Part shown: positions 27,631 through 39,600 of the stretch, one piece after another | Layout: every line of letters starts with the position of its first letter | Numbering within the stretch: position 1 is the first letter of the stretch | Assembly (NCBI GenBank): GCA_024742995.1 | Contig: JANSXK010000001.1 | Location: forward strand, 1-64,000 | DNA length: 64,000 bases | Source of the DNA: Gammaproteobacteria bacterium | GTDB lineage: Bacteria; Pseudomonadota; Gammaproteobacteria; Legionellales; Legionellaceae | Direction: 5' to 3' | Translations under genes and position numbers: made by a program | Notes under the pieces: model-generated | What the model saw: only the letters and a program-made list of their open reading frames with translations | Database searches by the model: none | Told to the model about the DNA's origin: nothing

Positions 27631-28404
27631 TTAGCTGCGCCATAATTGTAAAAATTCTGCGAGATGCGGTTTATGATGCTCCGTCTCCAGGTAGGCAGCA
27701 AGGGTGTCTTGGGCTTTTTGGTATTCAATTGTAGTGATCGTCCCACGCATCAGCTCAAAGCGCAAATAGACCCCATAGGTATTTAACACATCTGTTTCAC
27801 AATAATCACGTATGTCTCGGAGATCGCCTGCCAAATATTTACTCCAAACTTTATCGCCGCTCATACCCATTTTTCCTGGGAATCCTAACATATGAGCCAA
27901 TTCATCTAAGGGTGCAAATGCTTTATTTTGATAGCCTGCCAAGACATCCATGAGATCTAAATGCCGATAATGGAAACGATTCAAATAATTTGACCAACGA
28001 AAAGAAGCATCTTGTTCTCCCGCTTCCCAATATTTGGGCGCAGGAATCTGATGTAAGAGCGCACGATAATGTAGTACCGGCAAATCAAAACCACTGCCAT
28101 TCCAACTCACTAAGGTGGGTGTGTGTTTATCAATCCCAGAAAAAAATCGTTGGATCAATTCTTCCTCTGGAGAAGTCTCATCGCCTAGTGACCAGACGGT
28201 AATCTGATCTTGCTTGGCCAAGACCAGAGAAATCGCCACAATTTTTTGTAAATGATGAGGCAAAAAATCATGCCCGACTTTTTGTCGGCGCAGTGCGAAC
28301 ATGGCAGCACCAGTATCTTCATCAGAAAGTCCTTCCAAATCGTACAGTTTACGACCCGTGATCACATCAGGTACGGTCTCAATATCAAAAACAAGTATGG
28401 CCAT
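27631..28404 (-). CDS. 3'-5' exonuclease, DnaQ-like, PolB-exonuclease type
   Basis: A DEDD-family exonuclease resembling the proofreading domain of PolB-type polymerases but free-standing. The first motif is LVFDIETVPD with D7 and E9; SWNGSGFDLPVL is the second; YCETDVLNTY holds the last Tyr/Asp pair. The start is ATG 28404 with AGGTGAG at 28409-28415; a GTG inside that site (28413) was rejected as start. It directly follows potD, whose TAG stop overlaps the ribosome-binding site, so it looks like the last gene of the pot operon. 257 aa. Confidence 0.88.
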   Translation of the reverse strand: MAILVFDIETVPDVITGRKLYDLEGLSDEDTGAAMFALRRQKVGHDFLPHHLQKIVAISLVLAKQDQITVWSLGDETSPEEELIQRFFSGIDKHTPTLVSWNGSGFDLPVLHYRALLHQIPAPKYWEAGEQDASFRWSNYLNRFHYRHLDLMDVLAGYQNKAFAPLDELAHMLGFPGKMGMSGDKVWSKYLAGDLRDIRDYCETDVLNTYGVYLRFELMRGTITTIEYQKAQDTLAAYLETEHHKPHLAEFLQLWRS

Positions 28405-28413
28405 AATACTCAC

Positions 28414-29448
28414 CTAGCATGCTAATTTTAGTTTTTCCCAATACTTACTATACAATTCAATGGTTTTTTCATCTACATCGCGTTGATAATGACCGCGTTT
28501 TAAAATGGTTTTATTGGGGAAGATATTAGGATTGCGGCGAACCTTAGGTGGTAAGAGCGCCAAACTAGCTTGGTTAGTGACGCTGTATCCTTGATGCAAC
28601 ACTATATCAGCACCGCTTTGTGCGCGTAGCAAAAAATTAATAAAGGCGTAGGCGGCATCAAGGTGAGGGGCATGCTTGGGGATGGCCAAGCAGTCTACCC
28701 ACAAAAGAACACCATCTTCAGGGTATACATAGCGAATATTTGGATTTTCTGCTTGTGACTTTACGATTTCACCGCTCCAAGACATTCCAATATGCACATC
28801 TTCATCGATGATAAGGGATTTGATGGCATCACTGCCAAATAATTTGATGTTATCTACTAATTTAAGAAGATGTTGATAGGCTTCATCAATGTGCTTCGGC
28901 GCTGTATCATTGGGATCATAACCCAAACTCAGTAAACTCATGGCGAAGACATCACGGATGTCATCAACTAAAAGCAATTGATGGCGCCAGCGCGGGTTCC
29001 ATAAATCCTGCCATTTATGGGGTGGATTTTTGATCCAATGTTGATTATAAAACAAGCCCGTAGTGCCCCAGGTGAGTGGCACATGATAATGATTGCCAGG
29101 ATCGAAAGGATTATTTCTGAAAAATGGATCTATGTTTTTCAAATTAGATAATTTTTGGGGATCTAGTTTTTCTAATAGGTGATATCTTTTTAGGCGCTCC
29201 ACAAAATAGGAAGAAGGAATAATAACATCGTAAATATTGTTTTTGTTGGCACGTAATTTTGCGTACATGGTTTCATTCGTATCGTAAGTAGAAACGTTAA
29301 CATTGATCCCGGTTTCTTTTTCAAAGGCCCAAATCAATTGTTGCGGAATTTCTCCCCCAATAAGGTAGACATTGACGATGCGACCCGCCAGAGTTGTACA
29401 CGAGTAGAAACATAAGAGACAAGCGCATAATACTTGTAAACGCTTCAT
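28414..29448 (-). CDS. potD: Polyamine ABC transporter, periplasmic binding protein
   Basis: Binds spermidine or putrescine in the periplasm and delivers it to PotBC. A signal peptide of about 22 residues (ending TTLAG) precedes the PotD-type fold: VYLIGGEIPQQLIWAFEKET, YDVIIPSSYFVERL, VPLTWGTTGLFYN, EDGVLLWVDCLAIPK and AYAFINFLL. Length 344 aa is standard. It overlaps potC by 4 nt (ATGA). Confidence 0.95.
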   Translation of the reverse strand: MKRLQVLCACLLCFYSCTTLAGRIVNVYLIGGEIPQQLIWAFEKETGINVNVSTYDTNETMYAKLRANKNNIYDVIIPSSYFVERLKRYHLLEKLDPQKLSNLKNIDPFFRNNPFDPGNHYHVPLTWGTTGLFYNQHWIKNPPHKWQDLWNPRWRHQLLLVDDIRDVFAMSLLSLGYDPNDTAPKHIDEAYQHLLKLVDNIKLFGSDAIKSLIIDEDVHIGMSWSGEIVKSQAENPNIRYVYPEDGVLLWVDCLAIPKHAPHLDAAYAFINFLLRAQSGADIVLHQGYSVTNQASLALLPPKVRRNPNIFPNKTILKRGHYQRDVDEKTIELYSKYWEKLKLAC

Positions 29449-30215
29449 AGTGCTTTCCTCGTCAACTGTGCTGAAATCATGACCAACACAAAGGATATGA
29501 CAAGGGTAAGGGTGCCAAGGGCATTCACTTCTGGTGTGATGCCTGCTCGAATCATGGAATAAATGGCCAGGGGTAAAATATTAAATTCAGGGCCGGCCAC
29601 GAAATAAGAAATCACCACATCATCAAATGATAGGGTAAAAGCTAACAACAAGGCACTGAGAATGCTGGGGAATAGCAATGGTAGTAGGACTTTGGTCAAT
29701 GCGCGTGTGCGAGTCGCACCCAAATCGACAGCGCTGAGATAAATATTCATATCAATGGTTTCAATGCGACTGAAGATGGTTAATAAGACAAAAGGCAAAC
29801 AAAAGGTGACATGAGCGATGAATAAACTGAAAAATCCTAGTGGGATCAGGGCATAATTAAAAAAGATTAACAAAGCAACACCCAAGACCAAATCAGGAAT
29901 GATGATCAGCAAAAGTAACAGCGTCATAAAGCCTTCATATTTTTTTATCCTTTGTGATAAAAATAATTGTACGGCGGCTAATAAACCAATCACAGTGGCA
30001 AAGACAGATGCAGTAATGCCCAAAAGGACAGAATTAAGAAACGCTGACCAAATTTCGCTGTCTTGGAACAAGGTGCGATACCAAATAGTGGAAGCACCTT
30101 TCCATACCATGGAGTATTTGGCATTGTTGGCAGAGTATACAATCAAAACAAGGATTGGCAAGTATAGAAAAGTGTAAATCATACCCAAGTACAAACGTTG
30201 AATCAGAGACTTCAT
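29445..30215 (-). CDS. potC: Polyamine ABC transporter, permease
   Basis: The second membrane subunit of the PotABCD importer. Six spans and the ABC-coupling EAA-type loop DLGATRTRALTKVLLPLLFPS are visible, together with LAFTLSFDDVVISYFVAGP, a hallmark of PotC. 256 aa. It overlaps potB by 4 nt at the start and potD by 4 nt at the end. Confidence 0.95.
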   Translation of the reverse strand: MKSLIQRLYLGMIYTFLYLPILVLIVYSANNAKYSMVWKGASTIWYRTLFQDSEIWSAFLNSVLLGITASVFATVIGLLAAVQLFLSQRIKKYEGFMTLLLLLIIIPDLVLGVALLIFFNYALIPLGFFSLFIAHVTFCLPFVLLTIFSRIETIDMNIYLSAVDLGATRTRALTKVLLPLLFPSILSALLLAFTLSFDDVVISYFVAGPEFNILPLAIYSMIRAGITPEVNALGTLTLVISFVLVMISAQLTRKAL

Positions 30216-31036
30216 GTCATCAGCCCTCGTTGGTTGGGACGATAAATACTGACAACAAGTATCAGTATTAAGGTTAATAACATGCTTGTGGCGGCGCCCT
30301 GGGGCCAGTTTTCAGTGACCAAAAATTGGTTTTGAATCAAATTACCGAGCAAAATAGAGCGTGCGCCCCCTAAAATATTGGGGATATAAAAGAGTGTCAT
30401 AGCGGGTAGAAATACCATCAGGGCGCCTGCAATGATGCCAGGTATGGTATTGGGTAGAAAGACGCGAAAAAAAATCACCAGGCGTTTGGCGCCCAAATCT
30501 TGTGCCGCTTCAATCAAATCAAAATCAAAGCGCTCCATATTCGAAAACAGCGGTAACACCATAAAGGGCAACAAATTGTAGATCAGACCAAATATCACGG
30601 CAAAATTAGAGTACAAAAACGCAATAGGGTGAGTAATAAGATGTAGTTTTAACAGCACGGTATTGATGATGCCATGTATTTTAAGCATGGCAATCAACGA
30701 ATAAATACGTATCAGCGAACTGGTCCAAAAAGGAATGATCATCAATAATAACCACAAGGCTTGATATTTTGATTTGACGATAATATAGGAGAGAGGATAA
30801 GCCAGTAGCAGACAGAGGGTTGTGACGGAGCTGGCTAATATCAAGGAACGCCAAATTACTTTGAGAAATAACGGCGAGATTAAAGCAGTGTAGTGTTGAA
30901 TCGTCATGGGTAATGATGCCAAGTGCACCGCATTGTCACTCAGAAAAGAAACCACGAAAATGGATGCAATTGGAATCAATCCAAAGAGGATCAACCAAGT
31001 ATAAACAAAGACAATGGAATAAGGTTTAGTCTTCAT
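30212..31036 (-). CDS. potB: Polyamine ABC transporter, permease
   Basis: The first membrane subunit of the PotABCD importer. Six hydrophobic spans, the EAA-type coupling loop EAAQDLGAKRLVIFFRVFLP and IPFWTSSLIRIYSLIAML identify it. 274 aa. Its start overlaps the end of potA by 11 nt, so potABCD reads as one translationally coupled operon on the minus strand. Confidence 0.95.
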   Translation of the reverse strand: MKTKPYSIVFVYTWLILFGLIPIASIFVVSFLSDNAVHLASLPMTIQHYTALISPLFLKVIWRSLILASSVTTLCLLLAYPLSYIIVKSKYQALWLLLMIIPFWTSSLIRIYSLIAMLKIHGIINTVLLKLHLITHPIAFLYSNFAVIFGLIYNLLPFMVLPLFSNMERFDFDLIEAAQDLGAKRLVIFFRVFLPNTIPGIIAGALMVFLPAMTLFYIPNILGGARSILLGNLIQNQFLVTENWPQGAATSMLLTLILILVVSIYRPNQRGLMT

Positions 31037-32117
31037 AGGGCAATAACAACTCCCAACCTGTCAACCATTCCACCCAAACGGATTCTTGGTCTTGGTATTC
31101 TAGTTTGTCATCATCTTCGTTAAAAAATTCGATGGCGGAGATCACGGTGCCTGATTTTAAGACCACCTTGAGTGCGACTGTAGAGCCTTTATAGACGGTA
31201 TCAATGATTGTGCCAGGCAACATATGTTTGGTATTTTTGACTTCAGATTGCGACCAAACACGCACGTCTTCTGGGCGTATGATCAAATGGTAACGATCGC
31301 CACGCTTGATATCTGGTAATTTTTTGCATTGAATGGGAACGGATTCAACTTCTACTTTGATGTATTTACCAACATGTAGCACAGTGACATCAAAGCAATT
31401 GGTCTCACCAATAAACTTAGCTACCGACAAATTGCACGGGTCTTCATAGATGGTCCGCGGGGTGCCAATTTGTTCGATGGTGCCTTGATGCATGACCACA
31501 ATTCTATCTGACATGGATAGGGCTTCTTCTTGATCGTGGGTGACAAAAATGAAGGTCATATTGAGGGTTTTTTGCAATTGCTTGAGCTCGTATTGCATGG
31601 TTTTACGTAAATTATAATCTAGCGAGCTTAAGGGTTCGTCTAATAATAATACTTGAGGACGGTTGATAACAGCACGCGCAATGGCTACGCGTTGTTGCTG
31701 TCCACCGCTTAATTGGGTGATACGGCGGTTACCAAATGCTTGTAATTGTACTAACGACAACGCTTCTTCGACGGAGGAGTGGATTTCTATTTCTGATACA
31801 CCACGACAGCGCAACGCAAAAGCAACATTTTCAAACACCGATAAATGTGGGAAGAGCGCGTAACTTTGGAACACGGTATGTACATTACGTTGCTGCGGTG
31901 GGAAGTCATTGACACAAGTGCCATTGATGAAGATTTCTCCGCTGGAAGGGTGTTCAAACCCAGAAATAAGGCGTAATAACGTCGTTTTGCCACATCCTGA
32001 CGGGCCCAGTAACGTCAAAAATTCTCCTCGATACACATCCAGTGACAGGTGTTTTAAAATATGGGACGAGCCATAAGATTTGTGTAAATCTTTGATTTGA
32101 ATGAGTGAATGAGGCAT
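31026..32117 (-). CDS. potA: Polyamine ABC transporter, ATP-binding protein
   Basis: Hydrolyses ATP to drive spermidine/putrescine uptake through PotBC. Walker A GPSGCGKT (38-45), signature LSGGQQQRVAIARAV, Walker B VLLLDEPLSSLD and the switch HDQ are all intact; a C-terminal regulatory TOBE-type domain brings it to 363 aa. It is the first gene of potABCD and is divergent from the small exported gene at 32231. Confidence 0.95.
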   Translation of the reverse strand: MPHSLIQIKDLHKSYGSSHILKHLSLDVYRGEFLTLLGPSGCGKTTLLRLISGFEHPSSGEIFINGTCVNDFPPQQRNVHTVFQSYALFPHLSVFENVAFALRCRGVSEIEIHSSVEEALSLVQLQAFGNRRITQLSGGQQQRVAIARAVINRPQVLLLDEPLSSLDYNLRKTMQYELKQLQKTLNMTFIFVTHDQEEALSMSDRIVVMHQGTIEQIGTPRTIYEDPCNLSVAKFIGETNCFDVTVLHVGKYIKVEVESVPIQCKKLPDIKRGDRYHLIIRPEDVRVWSQSEVKNTKHMLPGTIIDTVYKGSTVALKVVLKSGTVISAIEFFNEDDDKLEYQDQESVWVEWLTGWELLLPYED

Positions 32118-32174
32118 TTGTTTTATAAAAAACCGGAATTATGCAATGGTTCTTACGGTTTGTCCATATTTTCG

Positions 32175-32203
32175 TTGTGTTTTATATTGGATTAATATAT
32201 GAT
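32175..32203 (+). promoter_or_regulatory. Possible sigma70 promoter of the small exported gene
   Basis: TTGTGT (32175-32180) and TATGAT (32198-32203) are 17 bp apart and about 28 bp upstream of the start at 32231. The -10 is good (5 of 6) and the -35 is weak. Confidence 0.45.
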
Positions 32204-32230
32204 CACTTCGATTTTTATTTGGGGAAAAAG

Positions 32231-32695
32231 ATGTCAAAAAAACGATTTTTTCAAAAGTCAGTCATTTTGGCGGGCTGCTTGATGGCAACACAATTTGGGT
32301 TCGCGTTCTCGCCAATCACACCACGTCCTTGTCCTTCTGTCGATATGCTAAAGAATTTTGATGGGGATTACATCGAATCCATGCCAATGTCATTTGATCC
32401 TCAAACACAAACCATGAAAATGACAGTGTTACAAAAACGGGCTTTTCGTGATATAGATGGCGCCTTTGCCAGGTACGAAAAACTAGTATTTGTGATGTCA
32501 TCCATTGCAATTGCTCAAGGGGAAGAAGTAGAAGATAAAGCACAAGCTTTGCTGAGTAATATGCAATTAGATGCTGATATGCCTTTTATGTTCCGAGCAT
32601 ACAAAGATCTTGTTGTGCCTGTTTGCTCTTATTCATTGCCTGGGGAAGACGTAAAGGCTGTAGTGATGCAATTTCCTATGGATGCAGATATTTAA
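32231..32695 (+). CDS. Hypothetical exported protein, 154 aa
   Basis: Family not recognised. The start is ATG 32231, with GGGGAAAAAG directly upstream; an open frame of 30 further codons upstream lacks a ribosome-binding site. A signal peptide (KKRFFQKSVILAGCLMATQF, cleavage near GFA) precedes a mature domain of about 125 residues with two cysteines (RPCPSVDML and VPVCSYSLPG). It is divergent from potA and has a plausible promoter. Periplasmic or secreted; role unknown. Confidence 0.72.
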   Translation: MSKKRFFQKSVILAGCLMATQFGFAFSPITPRPCPSVDMLKNFDGDYIESMPMSFDPQTQTMKMTVLQKRAFRDIDGAFARYEKLVFVMSSIAIAQGEEVEDKAQALLSNMQLDADMPFMFRAYKDLVVPVCSYSLPGEDVKAVVMQFPMDADI

Positions 32696-32729
32696 ATCAA
32701 ATCTTTATTGGCTCTGCGACTTTCAAGTC

Positions 32730-32767
32730 CCTACGTCTGGAGCCACGGACAAGCCGCGGGACGTAGG
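32730..32767. repeat. Small palindromic repeat element
   Basis: CCTACGTC (32730-32737) and GACGTAGG (32760-32767) are exact complements flanking an inner imperfect stem CCACGG-ACAAG-CCGCGG. Similar short palindromes with a CCGCGG stem are scattered in many intracellular bacteria. A 14-nt piece of it recurs at 142-155. It lies after the stop at 32695 and could also work as a terminator. Confidence 0.6.
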
Positions 32768-32846
32768 CGTGGTGAGTGTGGGATGTAGGTATTGAGTGAG
32801 GGCCTGGGTCACGGTGAAACAGTTGTGTATATGAAAAATAACTTCG

Positions 32847-33164
32847 TTAATAAGCTGAAATTGAATCATGAGGGATTTGTAAGGCACAGATTTCAGAAGA
32901 AGTACCATCGCGACACAAGACCTGGCCTCTGTCGTCAAGTTTTTTCACACCACCTTGCCACATGCAGCACCCTTGAAATTTTTGTAAGTCCATGACGGCA
33001 TGGCGCGTACAGTAGCAGCTTGAATAATCGCCATTTTGACAGACGTAGCGCCCAGCTGAAGAATCACAATACTTGATGCCGGACATCTTATCGCAACATT
33101 GAGCTTGTACTGTTGTTAATGGCAGGATTAACAATAAGACCACAGTCAAGTACTGAATTCTCAT
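32847..33164 (-). CDS. Small cysteine-rich exported protein
   Basis: Unknown family. The signal peptide is MRIQYLTVVLLLILPLTTVQ, cleaved near AQ; the mature part of about 84 residues contains some 11 cysteines (QCCDKM, KYCDSS, YVCQNG, SSCYCTR, GCCMWQGG, VLCRDG, EICALQ), suggesting a disulphide-bonded fold. Start ATG 33164 fits the signal peptide; the frame stays open upstream to 33248 and would overlap rmuC, which is less likely. No clear ribosome-binding site. Role unknown. Confidence 0.65.
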   Translation of the reverse strand: MRIQYLTVVLLLILPLTTVQAQCCDKMSGIKYCDSSAGRYVCQNGDYSSCYCTRHAVMDLQKFQGCCMWQGGVKKLDDRGQVLCRDGTSSEICALQIPHDSISAY

Positions 33165-33231
33165 ATGAAGCATCGCTGCATAGAATGATTGTAATATAAG
33201 CATAGCACAGTTTGGGAAAGTCGTTTTATCG

Positions 33232-34476
33232 CTAAGTTTTTTCCTCAATCAATTCCATGGTTTCAGCAGCTGTTTCCAATTCAACCGCTTCAATTTTTTG
33301 AAATCTTTGGGTGATTTTTTTTGCGGATGTATTCACATCAGTTGCGTCTTGCTGGGCCAAATCAATGTGCTTGGTTAATTTATCCATTCGTTTTTCAAAG
33401 CGCTGAAAATCGTCAGCAAGGGCGTGTAAATGTTTTTGAATGATATGAACCTGGTTGCGGGTGGCATCATCTTTTAACACAGCCCTGGCAGTTGTGAGCA
33501 CGGCCATTAAGGTGCTGGGAGAAACCAACCAAACTTTTAAGCGTTGCGAGAGTGAGATAATTTCAGGGTAATTAGCATGAACTTCAGCAAAAATTGCTTC
33601 TGCGGGGATAAACATCACAGCACCATCAGCGGTTTCATCTGGAATGATATATTTCTCAGCAATGTCCTTGATATGTTTTTGTAAGTCTTGGCGAAATTGC
33701 TGTTGAAGTGATTTGCGTTCTGCTGAAAGGACATCTGTATTCATGAGTTTTTGATAGGTTTCTAAAGGAAACTTTGCATCAATCACTAAATTACCAGTCG
33801 GCTTGGGTAAAAACAAAATACAATCCGCTCTTTTTTGATTGCTTAAAGTGTATTGCAAACTGTAATGAGCACTGGGTAACATATTAGCAATCAGCGCACC
33901 CAATTGAACTTCGCCAAAAGCGCCTCGTGCACGTTTATCAATTAGCACATCCTGTAAACTCACCACATGCTGTGACAGTTCCGTAATTTTCTTTTGTGCT
34001 TCATCAATCAGAGCCAAGCGTTGAACCACATCGACAAATGTAGCTGAAGTTTTCTCAAACCCTTCGGTCAAACGATGCTGGACTTGGTGGGTAAGGTTTT
34101 GTAAATGATTACGAATTTCTTCAGTGACGGTTTTCAAATGTTCAGATAAGCCATTGGTATGCTGGGTAAAACTATGACCAATTTGCTCACGAATATCGGT
34201 CATTTGGCGCTGAATACTTTCAACAATGACCGGTTGTATCGCGGTATGACTTTGCGTTATTTTTTCATGAATCGCGATTTGACCAGATTGGATGGTATGT
34301 TGCAATTCTCTCTGTAATTCGGACAATGATTGTTTGAACGTTTCATCTTTATCATGGAGATTTTTCAAAAGGGTGTTTTGACGGTATAGGGTGAAGGAAA
34401 ATAAGCAAATAAAAAGGCTGAATAAGATACAACCGCTGTATACTATTGTTTCGGAAGTAAAAATACTGGAAATCAT
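33232..34476 (-). CDS. rmuC: RmuC-family DNA recombination protein
   Basis: A protein linked in E. coli to limiting recombination at inverted repeats. One N-terminal membrane span (about residues 12-32, IVYSGCILFSLFICLFSF) is followed by a long coiled-coil and then the nuclease-like RmuC core (RARGAFGEVQLGALI, ADCILFLPKPTGNLVIDAKFPLE, VMFIPAEAIFAE, VWLVSPSTLMAVL). The start ATG 34476 places the span at the N-terminus; an open frame extends to 34539 without signal. 414 aa. It is divergent from ligA. Confidence 0.92.
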   Translation of the reverse strand: MISSIFTSETIVYSGCILFSLFICLFSFTLYRQNTLLKNLHDKDETFKQSLSELQRELQHTIQSGQIAIHEKITQSHTAIQPVIVESIQRQMTDIREQIGHSFTQHTNGLSEHLKTVTEEIRNHLQNLTHQVQHRLTEGFEKTSATFVDVVQRLALIDEAQKKITELSQHVVSLQDVLIDKRARGAFGEVQLGALIANMLPSAHYSLQYTLSNQKRADCILFLPKPTGNLVIDAKFPLETYQKLMNTDVLSAERKSLQQQFRQDLQKHIKDIAEKYIIPDETADGAVMFIPAEAIFAEVHANYPEIISLSQRLKVWLVSPSTLMAVLTTARAVLKDDATRNQVHIIQKHLHALADDFQRFEKRMDKLTKHIDLAQQDATDVNTSAKKITQRFQKIEAVELETAAETMELIEEKT

Positions 34477-34478
34477 AG

Positions 34479-36578
<2,100 letters not shown>

Positions 36579-36604
36579 AGTATTTAATTTTTCGAGTGAG
36601 CCTT

Positions 36605-39600
36605 ATGTCTGAATTTGTACATTTGCATTTGCGTACCGAATATTCTTTGGTCGATAGTATCATACGTATTCCTGCATTGATGGATGCTGTATGCGCTAAA
36701 GAGATGCAAGCGGTTGCTGTGACTGATTTTTGCAATTTATTTGCAGCGGTCAAAATTTACAAAGCGGCCATTGCTGCGGGCATCAAGCCAATTTTAGGTA
36801 GTGATTTGCGTTTTTGCCATGCAGATGCGCCCGAAACCACGTTTTCATTTGTTTTATTGTGTCAAACGGACCTTGGTTATCGAAATTTAACACGCTTGAT
36901 TTCTAAGGCATATCAAGAGGGTCAACATCATGGCCAAGCTTGTGTACATCACGAGTGGCTGTCGCAACATACCGAAGGGTTAATCGTATTATCAGGGGGG
37001 ATGGCAGGAAACATTGGTCAGGCACTTCTACAAAAGGATGAAGATCGTGCGCGGCTTCTGGCTGAGGAGTGGCGCACTCTATTTGGTGATCGTTTTTATT
37101 TGGAAATTACCCGAACCCAGCGACCAGAAGAGCTGGAATACAATCAACGTGTGGTAAAGCTCGCTGATGATTTGAAATTGCCATTGGTTGCAACCAATGA
37201 TGTCCGGTTTTTGAGTTCATCAGATTACGATTCACATGAAGCCCGTGTTTGTATTCATCAAGGTCAAGTTTTGTCAGATGAGCGCCGCCCAAAGATTTAT
37301 TCCCCACAACAGTATTTACGATCTGCCGAAGAAATGACGACGTTATTTGCTGATTTACCGCAAGCAATACAAAACACAGTTGAAATTTCTAAGCGCTGCA
37401 CGGTGACCCTGAATTTAGGACAACCTTATTTGCCCAATTTTCCAACGCAGGATGGCTCGTCGGTAGAAGGCTATTTGACGCTCTTAGCGAAAAAAGGGTT
37501 AGACCAACGTTTGGATCGTTTGATGGCAGGTGGTGTATCGTCACGAGTGCCTTATGATGAGCGTTTACAAATTGAATTGGATGTGATTAATCCCATGGGT
37601 TTTGCGGGTTATTTCTTAATTGTCGCAGATTTTATTCAGTGGGCGAAATCTCATGGCGTGCCAGTTGGCCCCGGGCGAGGATCTGGTGCAGGTTCTTTGG
37701 TGGCGTATGCGTTAGGGATTACTGATTTAGATCCACTGCAATACGATTTACTGTTTGAGCGTTTTCTTAATCCTGAGCGGGTGTCAATGCCTGATTTTGA
37801 TATTGATTTTTGTATGGAAGGCCGGGATCGGGTGATTGAATACGTGGCTGAAAAATACGGGCGACAAGCGGTGTCTCAAATTATCACATTTGGCACGATG
37901 GCGGCCAAAGCTGTGGTACGAGATGTGGGGAGGGTACTCAGTCACCCGTACGGATTTGTGGATAAGATAGCGAAATTGATTCCGTTTGAATTGGGCATCA
38001 CGTTGGCAGACGCCATCAAAAAAGAACCGGAATTGGCGCAACGTTATCAAAATGAAGAAGACGTTAAAGAATTGTTGGACTTAGCCTTATCTTTAGAAGG
38101 CATCACCCGTAATGCTGGTAAGCATGCGGGTGGCGTGGTTATTGCTCCTTCGGAGTTAACTGATTTTACCGCCATCTATTGTGAAGAAGGCAACACACAA
38201 TTGGTATCACAATTTGATAAAGATGACGTCGAAGCCGTTGGTTTAGTGAAATTCGACTTTTTGGGGTTACGTACCCTGACCATTATTAATATGGCACTTA
38301 CCACTATCAATCAAGAGCGCAAAACGCGGGGTGAAGTCGAGATTGAGATTGAGACGATTCCCTTAGATGACAGCGCAAGTTTCGATTTATTAAAATCTTG
38401 TCAAACCACAGCTGTTTTTCAGCTAGAATCACGTGGCATGAAAGATTTGATTCATCGCTTACAACCGGATACATTTGAGGACGTGGTCGCATTGGTTGCG
38501 CTATTTCGTCCTGGACCGTTGCAGTCGGGCATGGTAGATGATTTTATCGATCGTAAGCATGGATTGGCCGTAATTGAATATCCACATCCGGATTTGGAGC
38601 CTATTTTAAAACCTACGTATGGCGTGATTCTGTATCAAGAGCAGGTGATTCAAATTGCCCAAGTATTAGCGAACTATACATTGGGTGGTGCGGATTTGCT
38701 GCGTCGGGCGATGGGTAAGAAAAAACCAGAAGAAATGGCCAAGCAACGTGAGATTTTTACGCAAGGCGCAGAAAAGCGTGGGGTAGATATTGAGACGTCG
38801 ACGGCTATTTTTGATTTGATGGAAAAATTTGCTGGTTATGGGTTTAATAAATCACATTCAGCAGCTTATGCCTTAATTGCCTATCAAACGGCATGGTTAA
38901 AAGCACATTATTCAGCGGCATTCATGGCAGCTGTATTGTCGTCAGATATGGATAATACCGATAAAGTGGTTGGGTTTATTCATGAATGTCGGCAAATGGG
39001 ACTAACGGTTTTGCCACCTTCAATTCAAACATCAGCTTATGCTTTTACAGTGGTAGATAGCAGTACCATTCGTTATGGTATGGGTGCAATTAAGGGATTA
39101 GGGCAGGGTGTTATCCAAAGTCTGATAGAGGAACAGCACAGTAATGGCCCTTTCTCAAGCCTGTTTGATTTGTGTCGACGGCTAGATTTAAGAAAAATCA
39201 ATCATCGTGTCTTGGAGGTATTGATCAAAAGCGGGAGTATGGATGATTGGGGAACAGAGCGCGCGGTGCTGATGCACAATTTAGACGATGCGATGCATCT
39301 TGGCGCACAACATTCTCAAAATCATAGTAGTGGTCAAGCAAATTTATTCGCATTATTTGAAGAATCAACGGGTAGCGATGAGTATTTAGATTGTCCTGCA
39401 TGGCCGGTGAAACAGCGTTTAAGTGGTGAAAAAGATACACTAGGGTTATATTTGACTGGCCATCCGGTGGATCCTTATGAATTAGAATTCCAAGCCGTGA
39501 TTCAGCCGCTAGCACAATTAACTGAGCAGTCTAAAAAGACAGTGCTGACCTGTGGATTAATCGTTCAAGTAAAAAAAATTGTAACGAAACGTGGCAAGCA

